Source of the DNA: Wurfbainia villosa
Lineage: Eukaryota > Streptophyta > Magnoliopsida > Zingiberales > Zingiberaceae
Length of the DNA: 64,000 nucleotides
Assembly: GCA_025175895.1 (NCBI GenBank)
Contig: CM045993.1
Location: forward strand, 64,422,621 to 64,486,620
Reading direction: 5' to 3'
A model generated the notes under the pieces. The model made no database searches. It was not told the DNA's origin and was given only the letters and a program-made list of their open reading frames with translations. Shown here piece by piece: positions 12,211-21,915 of this stretch. The position numbers and the translations under genes were made by a program. Position 1 is the stretch's first letter; each line of letters starts with the position of its first letter.

Positions 12211-12580
12211 GGGAAAGTCCAAGCATGGGTCTTGGCAAATGGAAAGTCCAACATGGGTTGGCAAAGGAAAAGTCCAACATGGGTTGGCAAGGAAAAGTCC
12301 AAGCATGGGTCTTGGCAATGTAAAAGTCCAAGCATGGGTCTTGGCAATGTAAAGTCCAACATTGGTTGGCAAGGAAAGTCCAAGCATGGTCTTGGCATGA
12401 AAAGTCCAACATGGGTTGGCAAGGGAAAGTCCAAGCTTGAGTCTTGGCATTTGAGAAGTCCAAGGGTTTGATATTGGCAGCGTAAAGTCCAAGCGGGAGT
12501 CTTGGCAGCATAAGTCCAATGGTTGGCGGCGTAAAGTCCAAGCGGAGTCTTGGCGGCGTAAGTCCAATGTGCCTTGGCGG
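12211..12580. repeat. Array of about 14 small inverted repeats in LTR B
   Basis: Degenerate tandem units of about 20-30 bp share AAAGTCC...TTGGCA. Each unit contains CCAAC...GTTGG or CCAAG...CTTGG around a 3-7 nt loop; the second arm changes to match the first. The array leaves all three minus-strand frames open (133-147 codons), which I regard as a repeat artefact. A near-identical array is at 17529-17898. Confidence 0.85.
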
Positions 12581-12779
12581 TGTAGACACCGTTAGCATGA
12601 CATAGCCGATGGAAGCACCTAGAAGCTAGCGCGATGGATGAACAAGTCATGGATGACTTGGAGGGATCCGAGAGGCGTGAGGCTGATGGAGGTGGCTAGA
12701 AGGCTTAGGTCTAGGCTAAGGGTGGTCTAGCAAGTATGGGGGCACCATACTTGGGTTAAAACCTCATTCTTGAGGTTGG

Positions 12780-13100
12780 CAGTCGACTGGCATTATGGCC
12801 GGTTCGACTGCCGTAAGTCGACTTGAGTTCGACTGCCAGGTTAGAGCTGGGATTGCTCTGGCAGTCGACTGCTCATGGGAGCAATGATCGATGGCTCGCA
12901 GCGATCGCCCGGTGAGTGTCGAGCAGACGCTCCATAGCCGACCGGATCGATCGACTATGGCGTTAGCGATCGATCGCCAATGTTGGCGATCATTCGTCAA
13001 GAGATCCGTTGGAGTTTTTCCAGCGTGGATCGATCCGTTGTCTCACGACAACAGTGGTATCAGTCGACTGGTGACTTATGGCAGTCGACTGATAGGCGGA
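12780..13100. promoter_or_regulatory. Palindrome-rich tract upstream of the B promoter
   Basis: Several CAGTCGACTG palindromes (near 12779, 12861, 13062, 13081) plus GATCGATC-type strings lie just upstream of the TATA box. Palindromic arrays at the same place are known from maize Sirevirus LTRs. The sister LTR differs strongly exactly here. Confidence 0.6.
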
Positions 13101-13119
13101 AATCCAGCCCGACGTAGGT

Positions 13120-13126
13120 TATAAAG
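13120..13126 (+). promoter_or_regulatory. TATA box, LTR B 5'
   Basis: TATAAAG preceded by the palindromic tract and followed by a pyrimidine-rich leader. The 3' LTR has TATAAAGG at 18423-18430. Confidence 0.65.
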
Positions 13127-13617
13127 GCAGCTCGGAATGAGGGTTTTGGCAGCGATTTCTTGGACGTTTTTGAGGCAATTTGCTGTTGCAAATCAGGGTC
13201 TTCAACCACGATTCAAGCGATCAACAAGCAAGCGATCTAAAGAGTTTTTGTAAAGTGTTCTTTACTTCTCTTATTGTATTTCCTATTATATTTGCTTGTT
13301 GTATTTAGATTATTGTTGTAATCTTATTGTAAGAGGTTTCTCCACCTCCGACTTGTGTTGAGAAGGAGTTATTTGATAGTGGTGTGTGTTTGGCATCGCT
13401 AGGGCTCGTTTGAGCCCGATCCGTGGAGTAGGAACCGTTACGGTTCCGAACCACGTTATATCATCATGTTCGTGTGTGATTGTATTTCGTGTATTGCTTT
13501 TATTATTATTATTCTGCTGCGCTAACACGAATTGTAGACAAGCACGTGAACGATTTCCATCTACGTACGATCATCTACGCTATTCACCCCCCCTCTAGCG
13601 GCCTCAAATCCCCAACA

Positions 13618-13635
13618 AGTGGTATCAGAGCCTGG
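13618..13635 (+). other. Primer binding site, element B
   Basis: AGTGGTATCAGAGCCTGG abuts the 5' LTR; the TGGTATCAGAGCC core is complementary to initiator Met-tRNA. Confidence 0.9.
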
Positions 13636-13685
13636 TGGCTCTTCAATGGATTAACAACCAGGAGCAAGATGCTAGAGGGTAAAAG

Positions 13686-15422
13686 ATGGAAGTCCAAGAT
13701 CAATTAGGATGGGACATCAACACACCGGTCCCTTATTCATTCTATGGACGAGAAGGTTTCAATTCTTGGAAGGCAAGAATTGAAGAGTTTTTGATGATGA
13801 GAGACCTTGTGGAATGGTCCGCCTTGATGGAAGGATTTGAGTATCCTAAGGGACCAAAGGGAGGGTTTCTCAAGAAGAAGAAATGGAGTGAGGAGCAACT
13901 CCGGCAATTCGAGAAAAATAAGAAGGTAATCAAATTTATATTTGATTTAGTACCTAATGACATCTTGTGTAGCCTAGGTGACTATGTGGATTGTAAAGAC
14001 GCCAAAGAGGTATGGAACATTTTGGTGAAATTCCATGAAGAACCTCATTCAATCCAAGAAGACAAGGAGGATGAAGAAGAGAGCTCATCCTCAAGTGAAA
14101 GTGAGGAATCGGAAGAAAGTGAGGAGTCAACTTCCGGATCGGAAGAGAAAATAGAAGAGGTGGGAGAAGCATCCACCTCCGTGATTGAGGGGGAGAGACC
14201 ATCTACACCGGGGCAACCTCAAGAAGTGCCTTCAACATCCGGTCAAGATGAGGAAGCTCAAAATTCAACTCCGGCACCTACCACGGACCTAGGTAACTCG
14301 AGCATTTCAAATAATAATAAAATTCATATTATATGCTTTGAGTGTAGGGAGCAAGGACACTACAAGAGTAAGTGTCCTAAACGGGTTAAGAAGGCTCCAC
14401 CGGCACCAAAAGTCAAGGATGCCGGTTCCCCAACACCTAAAGGCAAGGAGCACATCATATGCTTCAAGTGCAATTCAAAGGGGCATTATCGGAGTCAATG
14501 CCCTAGGGGGAAGAAGAAGGGGCAAGAAGGAGCATCATATGTAGGGGGAGCCTCCAAGGCAAACCCTAAGGTATATTTCAATAATGCACCTTCTAGATTT
14601 AATAGGCAAAAGTATGCTAGAAATAATTTTAATTCTCTTGCAATTTATGAAAAGCATGCTAATAGGAATGAATATTGCTTAGGAGCTAAAAATATTCACT
14701 TAGATAATAGGAAGATATTTGGGACTAATGTCCCTAAAAATAATTCATCTAAGGATAAACCTAGGTCAAATAACACTAGACCAATTTTACCTAGGGAGAC
14801 CATTAGAAAGGTGCAAGAGCACCTAGGTATTAACCCTAAATGGACTAGGCATATGCCTAGAAAGTCCCATGCCCATGGTCTAAATCAAAATTCTAAAATC
14901 GGGCAATTAGAATTAGAGAACCAAGCCTTGAGGTCAAGGTTTGAGAAATTGGAGAAGACCCTTAAAATTATACAAAATCAATTTAAAGGGTCAAATGATC
15001 AAAAGTCAAGGTCCAAAAGTTAAAGTCAACACCAAGGACCTAAGAGTCAAAAGTCAACCAAGGGCAAGCAAGGTTTGGGTCACAAACCTAAGCCTAAGGT
15101 AGCTTATCATAGTGTTCCATTAGATTATGGAACACTAACTAGGTCTAGGAAGACCAAGGTCAATAGGGAAGTCATCCCTAGAGTTGACCAAAGGGTGTGT
15201 CTAGTGGCTAGGGTTTCAAGGAAACCTAGGGTGGCCACTAAGAAGGTTGCAAGGGGAGTTACCCCTAGAGTCAACCTAGGTAAGACCCAAATGACCAAGG
15301 CTAATAAGCCTAGGAGGGTCATTAGGAAGGTATCTAGGGAGGTTATCCCTAAGGAATACCTAATTAACCCTAGGAGCTCAAATCGGTTTTGGGTTCCTAA
15401 GAGCGTGATTGATTCACGCTAG
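13686..15422 (+). pseudogene. Element B gag, 578 codons with one internal stop
   Basis: Gag protein of a Sirevirus-like element, presumed to form particles around element RNA in the cytoplasm. The start at 13686 opens MEVQDQLGWD. The N-terminal UBN2-type region ends near residue 120. An acidic Ser/Glu stretch follows. Two CCHC knuckles lie at residues 217-230 (CFECREQGHYKSKC) and 259-272 (CFKCNSKGHYRSQC). A basic C-terminal region ends NPRSSNRFWVPKSVIDSR. A single in-frame TAA at 15021-15023 interrupts it; the frame then continues to 15422. In Sirevirus polyproteins the protease would follow soon after the WVPKS region; here the coding sequence stops instead. Confidence 0.85.
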
Positions 15423-17308
15423 ATGGGTTTAGGGTGTGCCAACCTTGATTGGATGGGTAGTTAACTCAATCATGGTAAAGGTGGCACTTTATGATGTTTT
15501 CAAGGTTATGGATACCTTGGAAATAGATTTGAATTATCATCCTAAAAGATTTTAGGGTGTGCCAATATTATTTGAGAAGCTTGATAAAATGGTCAAATTG
15601 GCACAATTTAGGTTTAGAGTGTTAGTGTGTCATTTTGGGTTGTTGGCACACTAGGGAGATTAATGATAATATGGCAAAATATATCTAACTATATCAAATG
15701 GCAATTAATATTAAAATTTTGGTATTACTATACCTATATATTTTATATGCCATGTTTTGATTGTCATATGCCATGTCATGACATCATGCCTATTTCTATG
15801 ATTTTATATGTCATGTTCATGTTTAGGATTAAGGATTAAATGTCATGTGTTTTTAGATTTCATATTATGCCATGACATCATGATTATGAGCATGTGTTTA
15901 TCTATATCATCTCTAATGCCATAATCACTCATGCATTTAAGATAATTTGATTGAAATTGATTTAAGGACAATGGCATAACTTGGAGTCTCATTTATAAGG
16001 GAATCAAGTAGGGTTGCCTTAGAAAAATGCATGAAACCCTAGTTTAGGGAGAACAAAACCCACATCTCACATCCAATTGACATGTATGTGTATTTATACA
16101 CCCTAGATACATGTGAGATGCTAGGATATGAGTTGAGTTCAAGGTGCATAGTTTTTGCATCTAGTTGAACCAAAACTCATCTAATTTTATTGGTGGATCA
16201 TTGGGAAAGCTTGTGTACAAGTCATGTACTTAGAGCCCAAGGAATATGATCCAAAATAAGGTTTTGAAATCATTTTAAAATCAATTTAGAAAACCTTGGT
16301 GAAGTCTATCTTTTGATAGCAATCACCATTGATGAAGTTGATAAAAAATAGGGCCAAAACATTGAAAATTTTAATGGTTTTGAGTTTTGTATCAAACTCA
16401 CTATTTTATGGGTAAAATATTTTTCAAACATTTTTCACCCATTGTTTTGGTCATAAGTATTATACGTATCAAATTTCGTGATTTTTCGATATACGTATAA
16501 TTAGTTATGATTTTCTGAAATTGGATTCTGATAGCTGAATTTCGGAAAATTCAGCTACCAGTCGACTGCCATTGGTGGCAGTCGACTGATTGATGTATGT
16601 CGGCCGGGTTAACAAGGTTGTTTAGCCCATTTTCAGCCATGGTAAAGGTCCCTAACCACTCCTAACCCTAGGATATGCTTTGGGAAGCATTATGAAGGGT
16701 GAAAATTCATTGGATATGGATTTGGAGAGGTGTTAGGTCAAAGTATCAATTTGAGGTGGTGGAAAGTTCAATGTTGAATTTCCAACCTTAATTTTGATGG
16801 TTTAGAGTTCCTATTGGCTTAGGGACTCCCCAAGGACATTGTTGGTGCAATGGTCAAGGGGGAGCAAGCATTTAGGGGGAGGTATCCATCTTGGGATGAT
16901 GGATGTGTTTTTCTCCTTGAAAAGGAGAAGTTATTGGGAAAGTATCATCAATTGGGAAAATTGATGATTTTTGATACCCAATTTGTAAATTGGGAGAGTG
17001 AATAGGATTGCCTCTCTTGAGTGATATGGGACTTATCACTAGGAAGTTGGTAGGCATCCTAGATATTTTTAAATCAAGGGGGAGATTGTATGATCTCATT
17101 GGGACATGAGACATTGACCTCCTTGGAGAGATAACCTTTTTGATGTTAGTCAAAAAGGGGGAGAATGTTTGGGAGAACATTTGGTTTACATTTTCACTTG
17201 AATGTTTGGGGGAGAACATTTGGTGAGTATTTACCAATTTGGGATAATTGATAAAGGATTTGAGTTAGTGTTCTAACTCATGATTTGATTTGGTTTTTGT
17301 CAAACATC
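15423..17308 (+). other. Element B non-coding region between gag and PPT
   Basis: About 1.9 kb with no pol motif in any frame. AT-rich with recurrent TGCCATGTCATGACATCAT-type strings (15740-15890), two CAGTCGACTG palindromes near 16560-16590, and repeated GGGGGAG purine tracts near 16858, 16876, 17084, 17155 and 17210. The F1 region 55274-56853 is homologous. Confidence 0.7.
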
Positions 17309-17322
17309 AAAAAGGGGGAGAT
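17309..17322 (+). other. Polypurine tract, element B
   Basis: AAAAAGGGGGAGAT immediately before the 3' LTR; the last of several similar tracts. Confidence 0.85.
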
Positions 17323-18920
17323 TGTTGGTGCAATCGGCTCAGGTCACGATTGACCAGACTCGAGTTTGACTCGAGTGATATTTTGATGTTTGACAAAGGG
17401 ATTTGACAAAATGGATTGACATTGATGTTGGACATTGATGTCGGTTAATATGTTGGGGAGATTGTTTATACAATCGACCCAGGTTATAATTGACTTTGAT
17501 GGTTGACTAGGGTTGACCATGTGATTATGGGAAAGTCCAAGCATGGGTCTTGGCAAATGGAAAGTCCAACATGGGTTGGCAAAGGAAAAGTCCAACATGG
17601 GTTGGCAAGGAAAAGTCCAAGCATGGGTCTTGGAAATGTAAAAGTCCAAGCATGGGTCTTGGCAATGTAAAGTCCAACATTGGTTGGCAAGGAAAGTCCA
17701 AGCATGGTCTTGGCATGAAAAGTCCAACATGGGTTGGCAAGGGAAAGTCCAAGCTTGAGTCTTGGCATTTGAGAAGTCCAAGGGTTTGATATTGGCAGCG
17801 TAAAGTCCAAGCGGGAGTCTTGGCAGCATAAGTCGAATGGTTGGCGGCGTAAAGTCCAAGCGGAGTCTTGGCGGCGTAAGTCCAATGTGCCTTGGCGGTG
17901 TAGACACCGTTAGCATGACATAGCCGATGGAAGCACCTGGAAGCTAGCGCGATGGATGAACAAGTCATGGATGACTTGGAGGGATCCGAGAGGCGTGAGG
18001 CTGATGGAGGTGGCTAGAAGGCTTAGGTCTAGGCTAAGGGTGGTCTAGCAAGTATGGGGGCACCATACTTGGGTTAAAATCTCATTCTTGAGGTTGGCAG
18101 TCGACTGGCATTATGGCCGGTTCGACTGCCGTAAGTCGACTTGAGTTCGACTGCCAGGTTAGAGCCGGATTACTCGGCGATCGCGCTCATGGGAAGCGAT
18201 CGGTGATGGCTCTGCGATCGGCCGCCAAGGATGGCGATCATTGCCCGATCGTGTCGAGCGAGCGCTCGTGGCCGTAGGGCGATCGACTGGCGTTAGCGAT
18301 CGGCGCCAAGAGATCCGTTGGAGTTTTTCGGTGTGGATCGATCCGTTGTCTCCGACAACGGTGGCATCGATCGGTGACTTATGGTAGTCGACTGATAGGC
18401 GGAAATCCAGCCCGACTCAGGTTATAAAGGCAGCTCGGAATGAGGGTTTTGGCAGCGATTTCTTGGACGTTTTTGAGGCGATTTGCTGCTGCAAATTAGG
18501 GTCTTCAACCACGATTCAAGCGATCAACAAGCAAGCGATCTAAAGAGTTTTTGTAAAGTGTTCTTTACTTCTCTTATTGTATTTCCTATTATATTTGCTT
18601 GTTGTATTTAGATTATTGTTGTAATCTTATTGTAAGAGGTTTCTCCACCTCCGACTTGTGTCGAGAAGGAGTTATTTGATAGTGGTGTGTGTTTGGCATC
18701 GCTAGGGCTCGTTTGAGCCCGATCCGTGGAGTAGGAACCGTTACGGTTCCGAACCACGTTATATCATCGTGTTCGTGTGTGATTGTATTTCGTGTATTGC
18801 TTTTATTATTATTATTCCGCTGCGCTAACACGAATTGTAGACAAGCACGTGAACGATTTCCATCTACGTACGGTCATCTACGCTATTCACCCCCCCTCTA
18901 GCGGCCTCAAATCCCCAACA
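17323..18920 (+). repeat. Element B 3' LTR
   Basis: 1,598 bp, TGTTGGTGCAATCGG to CCCAACA, followed by the GGATC duplication. The hairpin array is at 17529-17898. In the tract 18166-18400 most palindromes of the sister LTR are replaced by GATCG-type strings with many small indels. Confidence 0.93.
17529..17898. repeat. Inverted-repeat array in the B 3' LTR
   Basis: Second copy of the array at 12211-12580, differing by only a few bases, one of which (AGTCGAATGGTTGG near 17832) weakens one unit. Confidence 0.85.
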
Positions 18921-18925
18921 GGATC
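18921..18925. repeat. Target-site duplication of element B, right copy (GGATC)
   Basis: Matches 12000-12004 exactly. Confidence 0.93.
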
Positions 18926-20420
18926 GTTATATGAGTGTCATATATTTTCTCATGTGACTATTGGTATGAATAGTCCTTAGATCTAAAGTCACTATGGTTC
19001 CCTATATAAGGAGTTATGTACTTTGGTATCGTCTAACGTCACACCATAACAGGGTGCACTATAACGGCGATCACTGAGTATTTAACGAATTATACGGAGG
19101 GATGTGAGTGATGTAGATGAGATCTATCCCTCATATATGACAGGAGTGATATTTTTGTCCTGTTGATATAGTAGCACCACGAAATGCATGGTCATGCTCA
19201 AATGAGTCAATATGAGATATTGAGCTCATTTGTTTGAGTGTGCCTACATGGGCATCAAGAAACGTAAAGATTGATAAGGGGATGACATGGTCTATGCCTC
19301 ATTGATCGATCTAAGATATCAGAGATAGAGGGACACCGTCATACATGATAATGGTCACGGAAAGGTTGTCGGATCTTGACTATCTTGTAGCTTGGGTAGC
19401 AATGATGTATTGCTAGATGCCGCTCATTGCTTATGTATCTAAAATGGTTTTAGATACAATGCCAACATTACGAGAGATTATTGGGTCACACACAAATGGC
19501 ATTCTGTTTTGGAGATGGTTTCTTTTAGTTGGACAAAAAAGAACAATTGAGCATATGGCCAAGACTTGAGTTTGACTCAAACTAGTTAAACTTGAGTTAG
19601 ACTCAAGTTGAACCATGGAAAATGATTCATCATCAACATGCATGATTAATGTGATTAATCATGCATGGGATCAACAACATGCATGATTAATGTGATTAAT
19701 CATGCATAGGAATATTCATGATGAAGGATAAAAGGAGAGGCTAAATAGGATTTGGCTTAAAGGAATGCTTCCAACGTGAAAAGCAAATTGTATTTGGTTT
19801 AAACGAATGCTTCCAATGTGAAAAGCAATTGGGATTTGGCTTGAGAAGGCTAAAGAGGATTTGGCTTGTTTGAGTGAGAAAGCAAAATGGGATTTTGCTT
19901 AAATTCCTTCAACGTGAAAGGATAAATAGGGGTGGGGCTTTTTGTTTAAATAGGCTTGTGCAGAATTCTTGTTCCCTAGTGAGAAGTTCTAACATTAGTG
20001 ATGATTTTAGAATTGGAAAGAAGCTCCAATGTCCAAGCCTAGAAAAAGCCAAGAGAAAGAGTTCTCTTCTTCCCTTCCCTTCTCTCCTTCTCTCCTCTAA
20101 GTAGTCTTGGTGTTTTTCTAGGGTTGCTAGCACAACGTGACTCCAAAAACCTACTGAGTGTCAGTGTTGATACCTTAGAGATATAGTTATCCTTACTATA
20201 TTGAGATCCGATAGCATTTGAAAAAATGGGATTGCGAAGGGCACGCACCGAAGGTACATCTCTTCTTCTAGATAAGATCTAGATAAGATTAAGAAAAATG
20301 ACTTATATGTTTTTGCATGAATCTATGGAGGGATCCTGGATTTATTATTATTTCCACTGCAGTTGTGTGAAGTATTCGCCCGTGATGTTTTGAATGTCAA
20401 GATCCCGAAATTTCCCTACA
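18926..20420 (+). repeat. Element A 3' LTR, second part
   Basis: 1,495 bp continuing the A LTR after the B insertion, ending TTTCCCTACA. The inverted-repeat pair is at 19637-19708. About 1.88 kb in total with 11623-12004. Confidence 0.92.
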
Positions 20421-20425
20421 TCTAC
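20421..20425. repeat. Target-site duplication of element A, right copy (TCTAC)
   Basis: Identical to 4796-4800. Confidence 0.9.
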
Positions 20426-20527
20426 TTGGGTTTTTTAGTAGCACTCCATTCGACCCTTCCAGTAACGGAAGTCATCTTCGTTGCAAAATGGAGGTCGGGC
20501 GGTGCTAAACCCTTCGAGCTGGTCCAT
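20426..20527 (-). pseudogene. Element H gag, N-terminal part
   Basis: Minus-strand start codon at 20527 opens MDQLEGFSTARPPF, followed by NEDDFRYWKGRMECY, the conserved N-terminal W-x-x-RM block of copia gag proteins. A TAA follows within the last codons before the insertion point of element A. The rest of the protein continues at 4795-3538, separated by the 15.6 kb A insertion. The gap 20528-20696 is leader without a gene. Confidence 0.7.
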
Positions 20528-20696
20528 CAAATACTAACCTTGCACACAAACAAAAAGGACAAAAAAAGGTTGCCAAGACTCTAGTCTTGGATTAGTAGTG
20601 CGAGAAGAGAATTAACGTAAATCTTAAATTTTAAAGAATGTACGAAAAGAAAACCAAAGAAAAATTCTAGATTGGTAGTTGCACCAAATCTTAGCG

Positions 20697-20715
20697 CCTC
20701 TGCTCTGATACCAAT
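20697..20715 (-). other. Primer binding site, element H
   Basis: Minus-strand ATTGGTATCAGAGCAGAGG next to the H LTR end at 20716, the expected place for a minus-strand element. Confidence 0.8.
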
Positions 20716-21814
20716 TGTTGGATCGAAAGCAAGCTAGAGGGGGGGGGGGTGAATAGCGAGCTTGAAAACTTCTTTTCGTTTCGATAATACTAAAGTAACG
20801 CAGTGGAATAAAAGTAAAGGACACTTTGTTTTTACTTGGTTCACAGCCTAACGGTTGCTACTCCAAGGTGTTGCGATCTTGGACCATGTACGAAGGGCAA
20901 TTCACTATAGATCTCCTCCTCGTTGGAGGTAGGAGATAGTGAATACAATAAACGGAAAGTTCAAGGTAGAGGCACAATCCCATCTCTCCTATTTATAGGG
21001 AAAAGCTCGAAGATGAAATGCTCGAATATAATATAGAGAGAATGAAGTAACAACTAAAAGATACCGACAAAAAAGGAACTTCAATTCTTGGCGCATCGTC
21101 GACGTTTCGACAGCATAGAGTAGTCATTGACTGCGCGATGTTGTGGGAGCACTTGGAGAGCAATTTTTTTATGATCCCAAAGGGTGAAACCCCCCTTCTT
21201 TTATAGCCCTCCAAACCCTAGCTCGTTGAGATCCAGATCTGGGTCAAAGGGACACCTCACCCCAAAATAAGGGGATCTTATCTTGACCTTCATCGAGCTG
21301 GACAGTTTGAATAGCAGTCGACTATTCACCCTCGTGATTGGATCGATCTTGGTATCGATCAATCGCCAATAGCTCATCGATCATTGTTATCGCTTTCTCA
21401 AGAAAGAGTTAGCATGAAAACACAAGTAATAGTAAATTTGATGGCTACTTACTATCCGATCTCGACCTAGACCTTCCACTGAGAGTCTTAGTCGGATCGC
21501 CGCCTAAAGTCGTCCGTACAGATGACCCAATCCCACCATTACTCACACTCATGCTAACCTTTGGTCCTTTGCAACTTGTCGCTTAGCTTCCGATCTCCAC
21601 TTGGGTTCTTTGACTCCATCCGAAGTTCTCCCGGTGTCGCTCGACCACCACAGTTTCTCGACTCAAGATTCTACGGATCTCATTGACCTTCAGCTCAGCT
21701 TAAAACACTTCTGCACACTTAATAGTAGCTTATGAGATAAAGATTACTCCTTAACTTTGAGCCATTGTCATGATCAAAACCTAGGTTCGATTATCTGGTG
21801 CTCCTGCACCAACA
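20716..21814 (-). repeat. Element H 5' LTR
   Basis: 1,099 bp. On the minus strand it starts TGTTGGTGCAGGAGC and ends TCGATCCAACA. The U5 end has CTATTCACC plus an 11-C run and CTCTAG, the terminus shared with B, C and F. A TATAAAAG box lies near 21199-21206 (minus strand). A CAGTCGACTATTC string and GATCGAT strings lie upstream of it (21310-21400). The 3' LTR of H was not found in the window. Confidence 0.8.
21199..21206 (-). promoter_or_regulatory. TATA box, LTR H
   Basis: Minus-strand TATAAAAG in the context GGGCTATAAAAGAAGGG, downstream of a palindrome-bearing tract as in the other gag-only LTRs. Confidence 0.6.
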
Positions 21815-21910
21815 CAAAGAATGACAAAAATTTTAAGGTAAAAGTATAGAAATACCTAAATTTTTAAACATAATTGTCATTTACTAGGATTAGGTCCAAT
21901 TTGCCATAAT
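21815..21910 (-). mobile_element. Element J remnant, left part (gag-only type, non-coding)
   Basis: Read on the minus strand it resembles the non-coding region after gag in element B (a run like ATGGCAAATTGG...GGTATTTCTATAC). It continues at 50242 on the other side of element D, as shown by the GACTC duplication. It directly abuts the H 5' LTR, so H probably inserted into J. Confidence 0.6.
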
Positions 21911-21915
21911 GACTC
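21911..21915. repeat. Target-site duplication of element D, left copy (GACTC)
   Basis: GACTC before 21916 is repeated at 50237-50241, 28.3 kb away, directly outside the other D LTR. Confidence 0.9.

Larger units (their letters stand above)
12005..13617 (+). repeat. Element B 5' LTR
   Basis: 1,613 bp, TGTTGGTGCAATCGG to CCCAACA. In order: hairpin-forming tandem array 12211-12580, palindrome-rich tract 12780-13100, TATA box at 13120-13126, CT-rich leader and the U5 terminus. It is nearly identical to 17323-18920 except in the palindrome-rich tract. Confidence 0.93.
12005..18920 (+). mobile_element. Element B: gag-only Sirevirus-like retrotransposon (6.9 kb)
   Basis: Complete LTR structure flanked by GGATC duplications: 5' LTR 12005-13617, primer site, one gag frame 13686-15422, about 1.9 kb of non-coding DNA, PPT 17309-17322, 3' LTR 17323-18920. 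No protease, integrase, RT or RNase H motif is visible between gag and PPT, so it must have moved with enzymes from another element. The U5 end CTATTCACCCCCCCTCTAG and multiple purine tracts fit the Sirevirus type. It lies within the 3' LTR of element A. Confidence 0.93.
4801..20420 (+). mobile_element. Element A: degenerate Ty1/copia retrotransposon, split by element B
   Basis: A full-structure but inactive copia element: 5' LTR 4801-6701, primer site 6702, leader, gag, integrase, RT, RNase H, PPT, and a 3' LTR in two pieces (11623-12004 and 18926-20420). Without B and its duplicated 5 bp it would be about 8.7 kb. It is flanked by TCTAC duplications and lies inside the gag of minus-strand element H. 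Protease is missing, the integrase core is truncated and many stops are present. B sits in its 3' LTR and is therefore younger. Confidence 0.93.

Noticed and set aside
12211..12580. CRISPR-like appearance of the short repeats
   Set aside because: Units are degenerate, adjacent and without unique spacers, and lie inside a plant LTR.
12166..12650. Three overlapping minus-strand open frames of 133-147 codons rich in LPRPMLGL-type repeats (also 17344-17968)
   Set aside because: They are translations of the LTR B hairpin array. All three frames are open because of the repeat composition, and the frames shift phase between units, so there is no sign of coding.
15423..17308. A hidden or highly diverged pol in the B non-coding region
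   Set aside because: No YVDD, integrase zinc or RNase H motif was seen in any frame, frames are short, and the homologous F1 region is equally non-coding.
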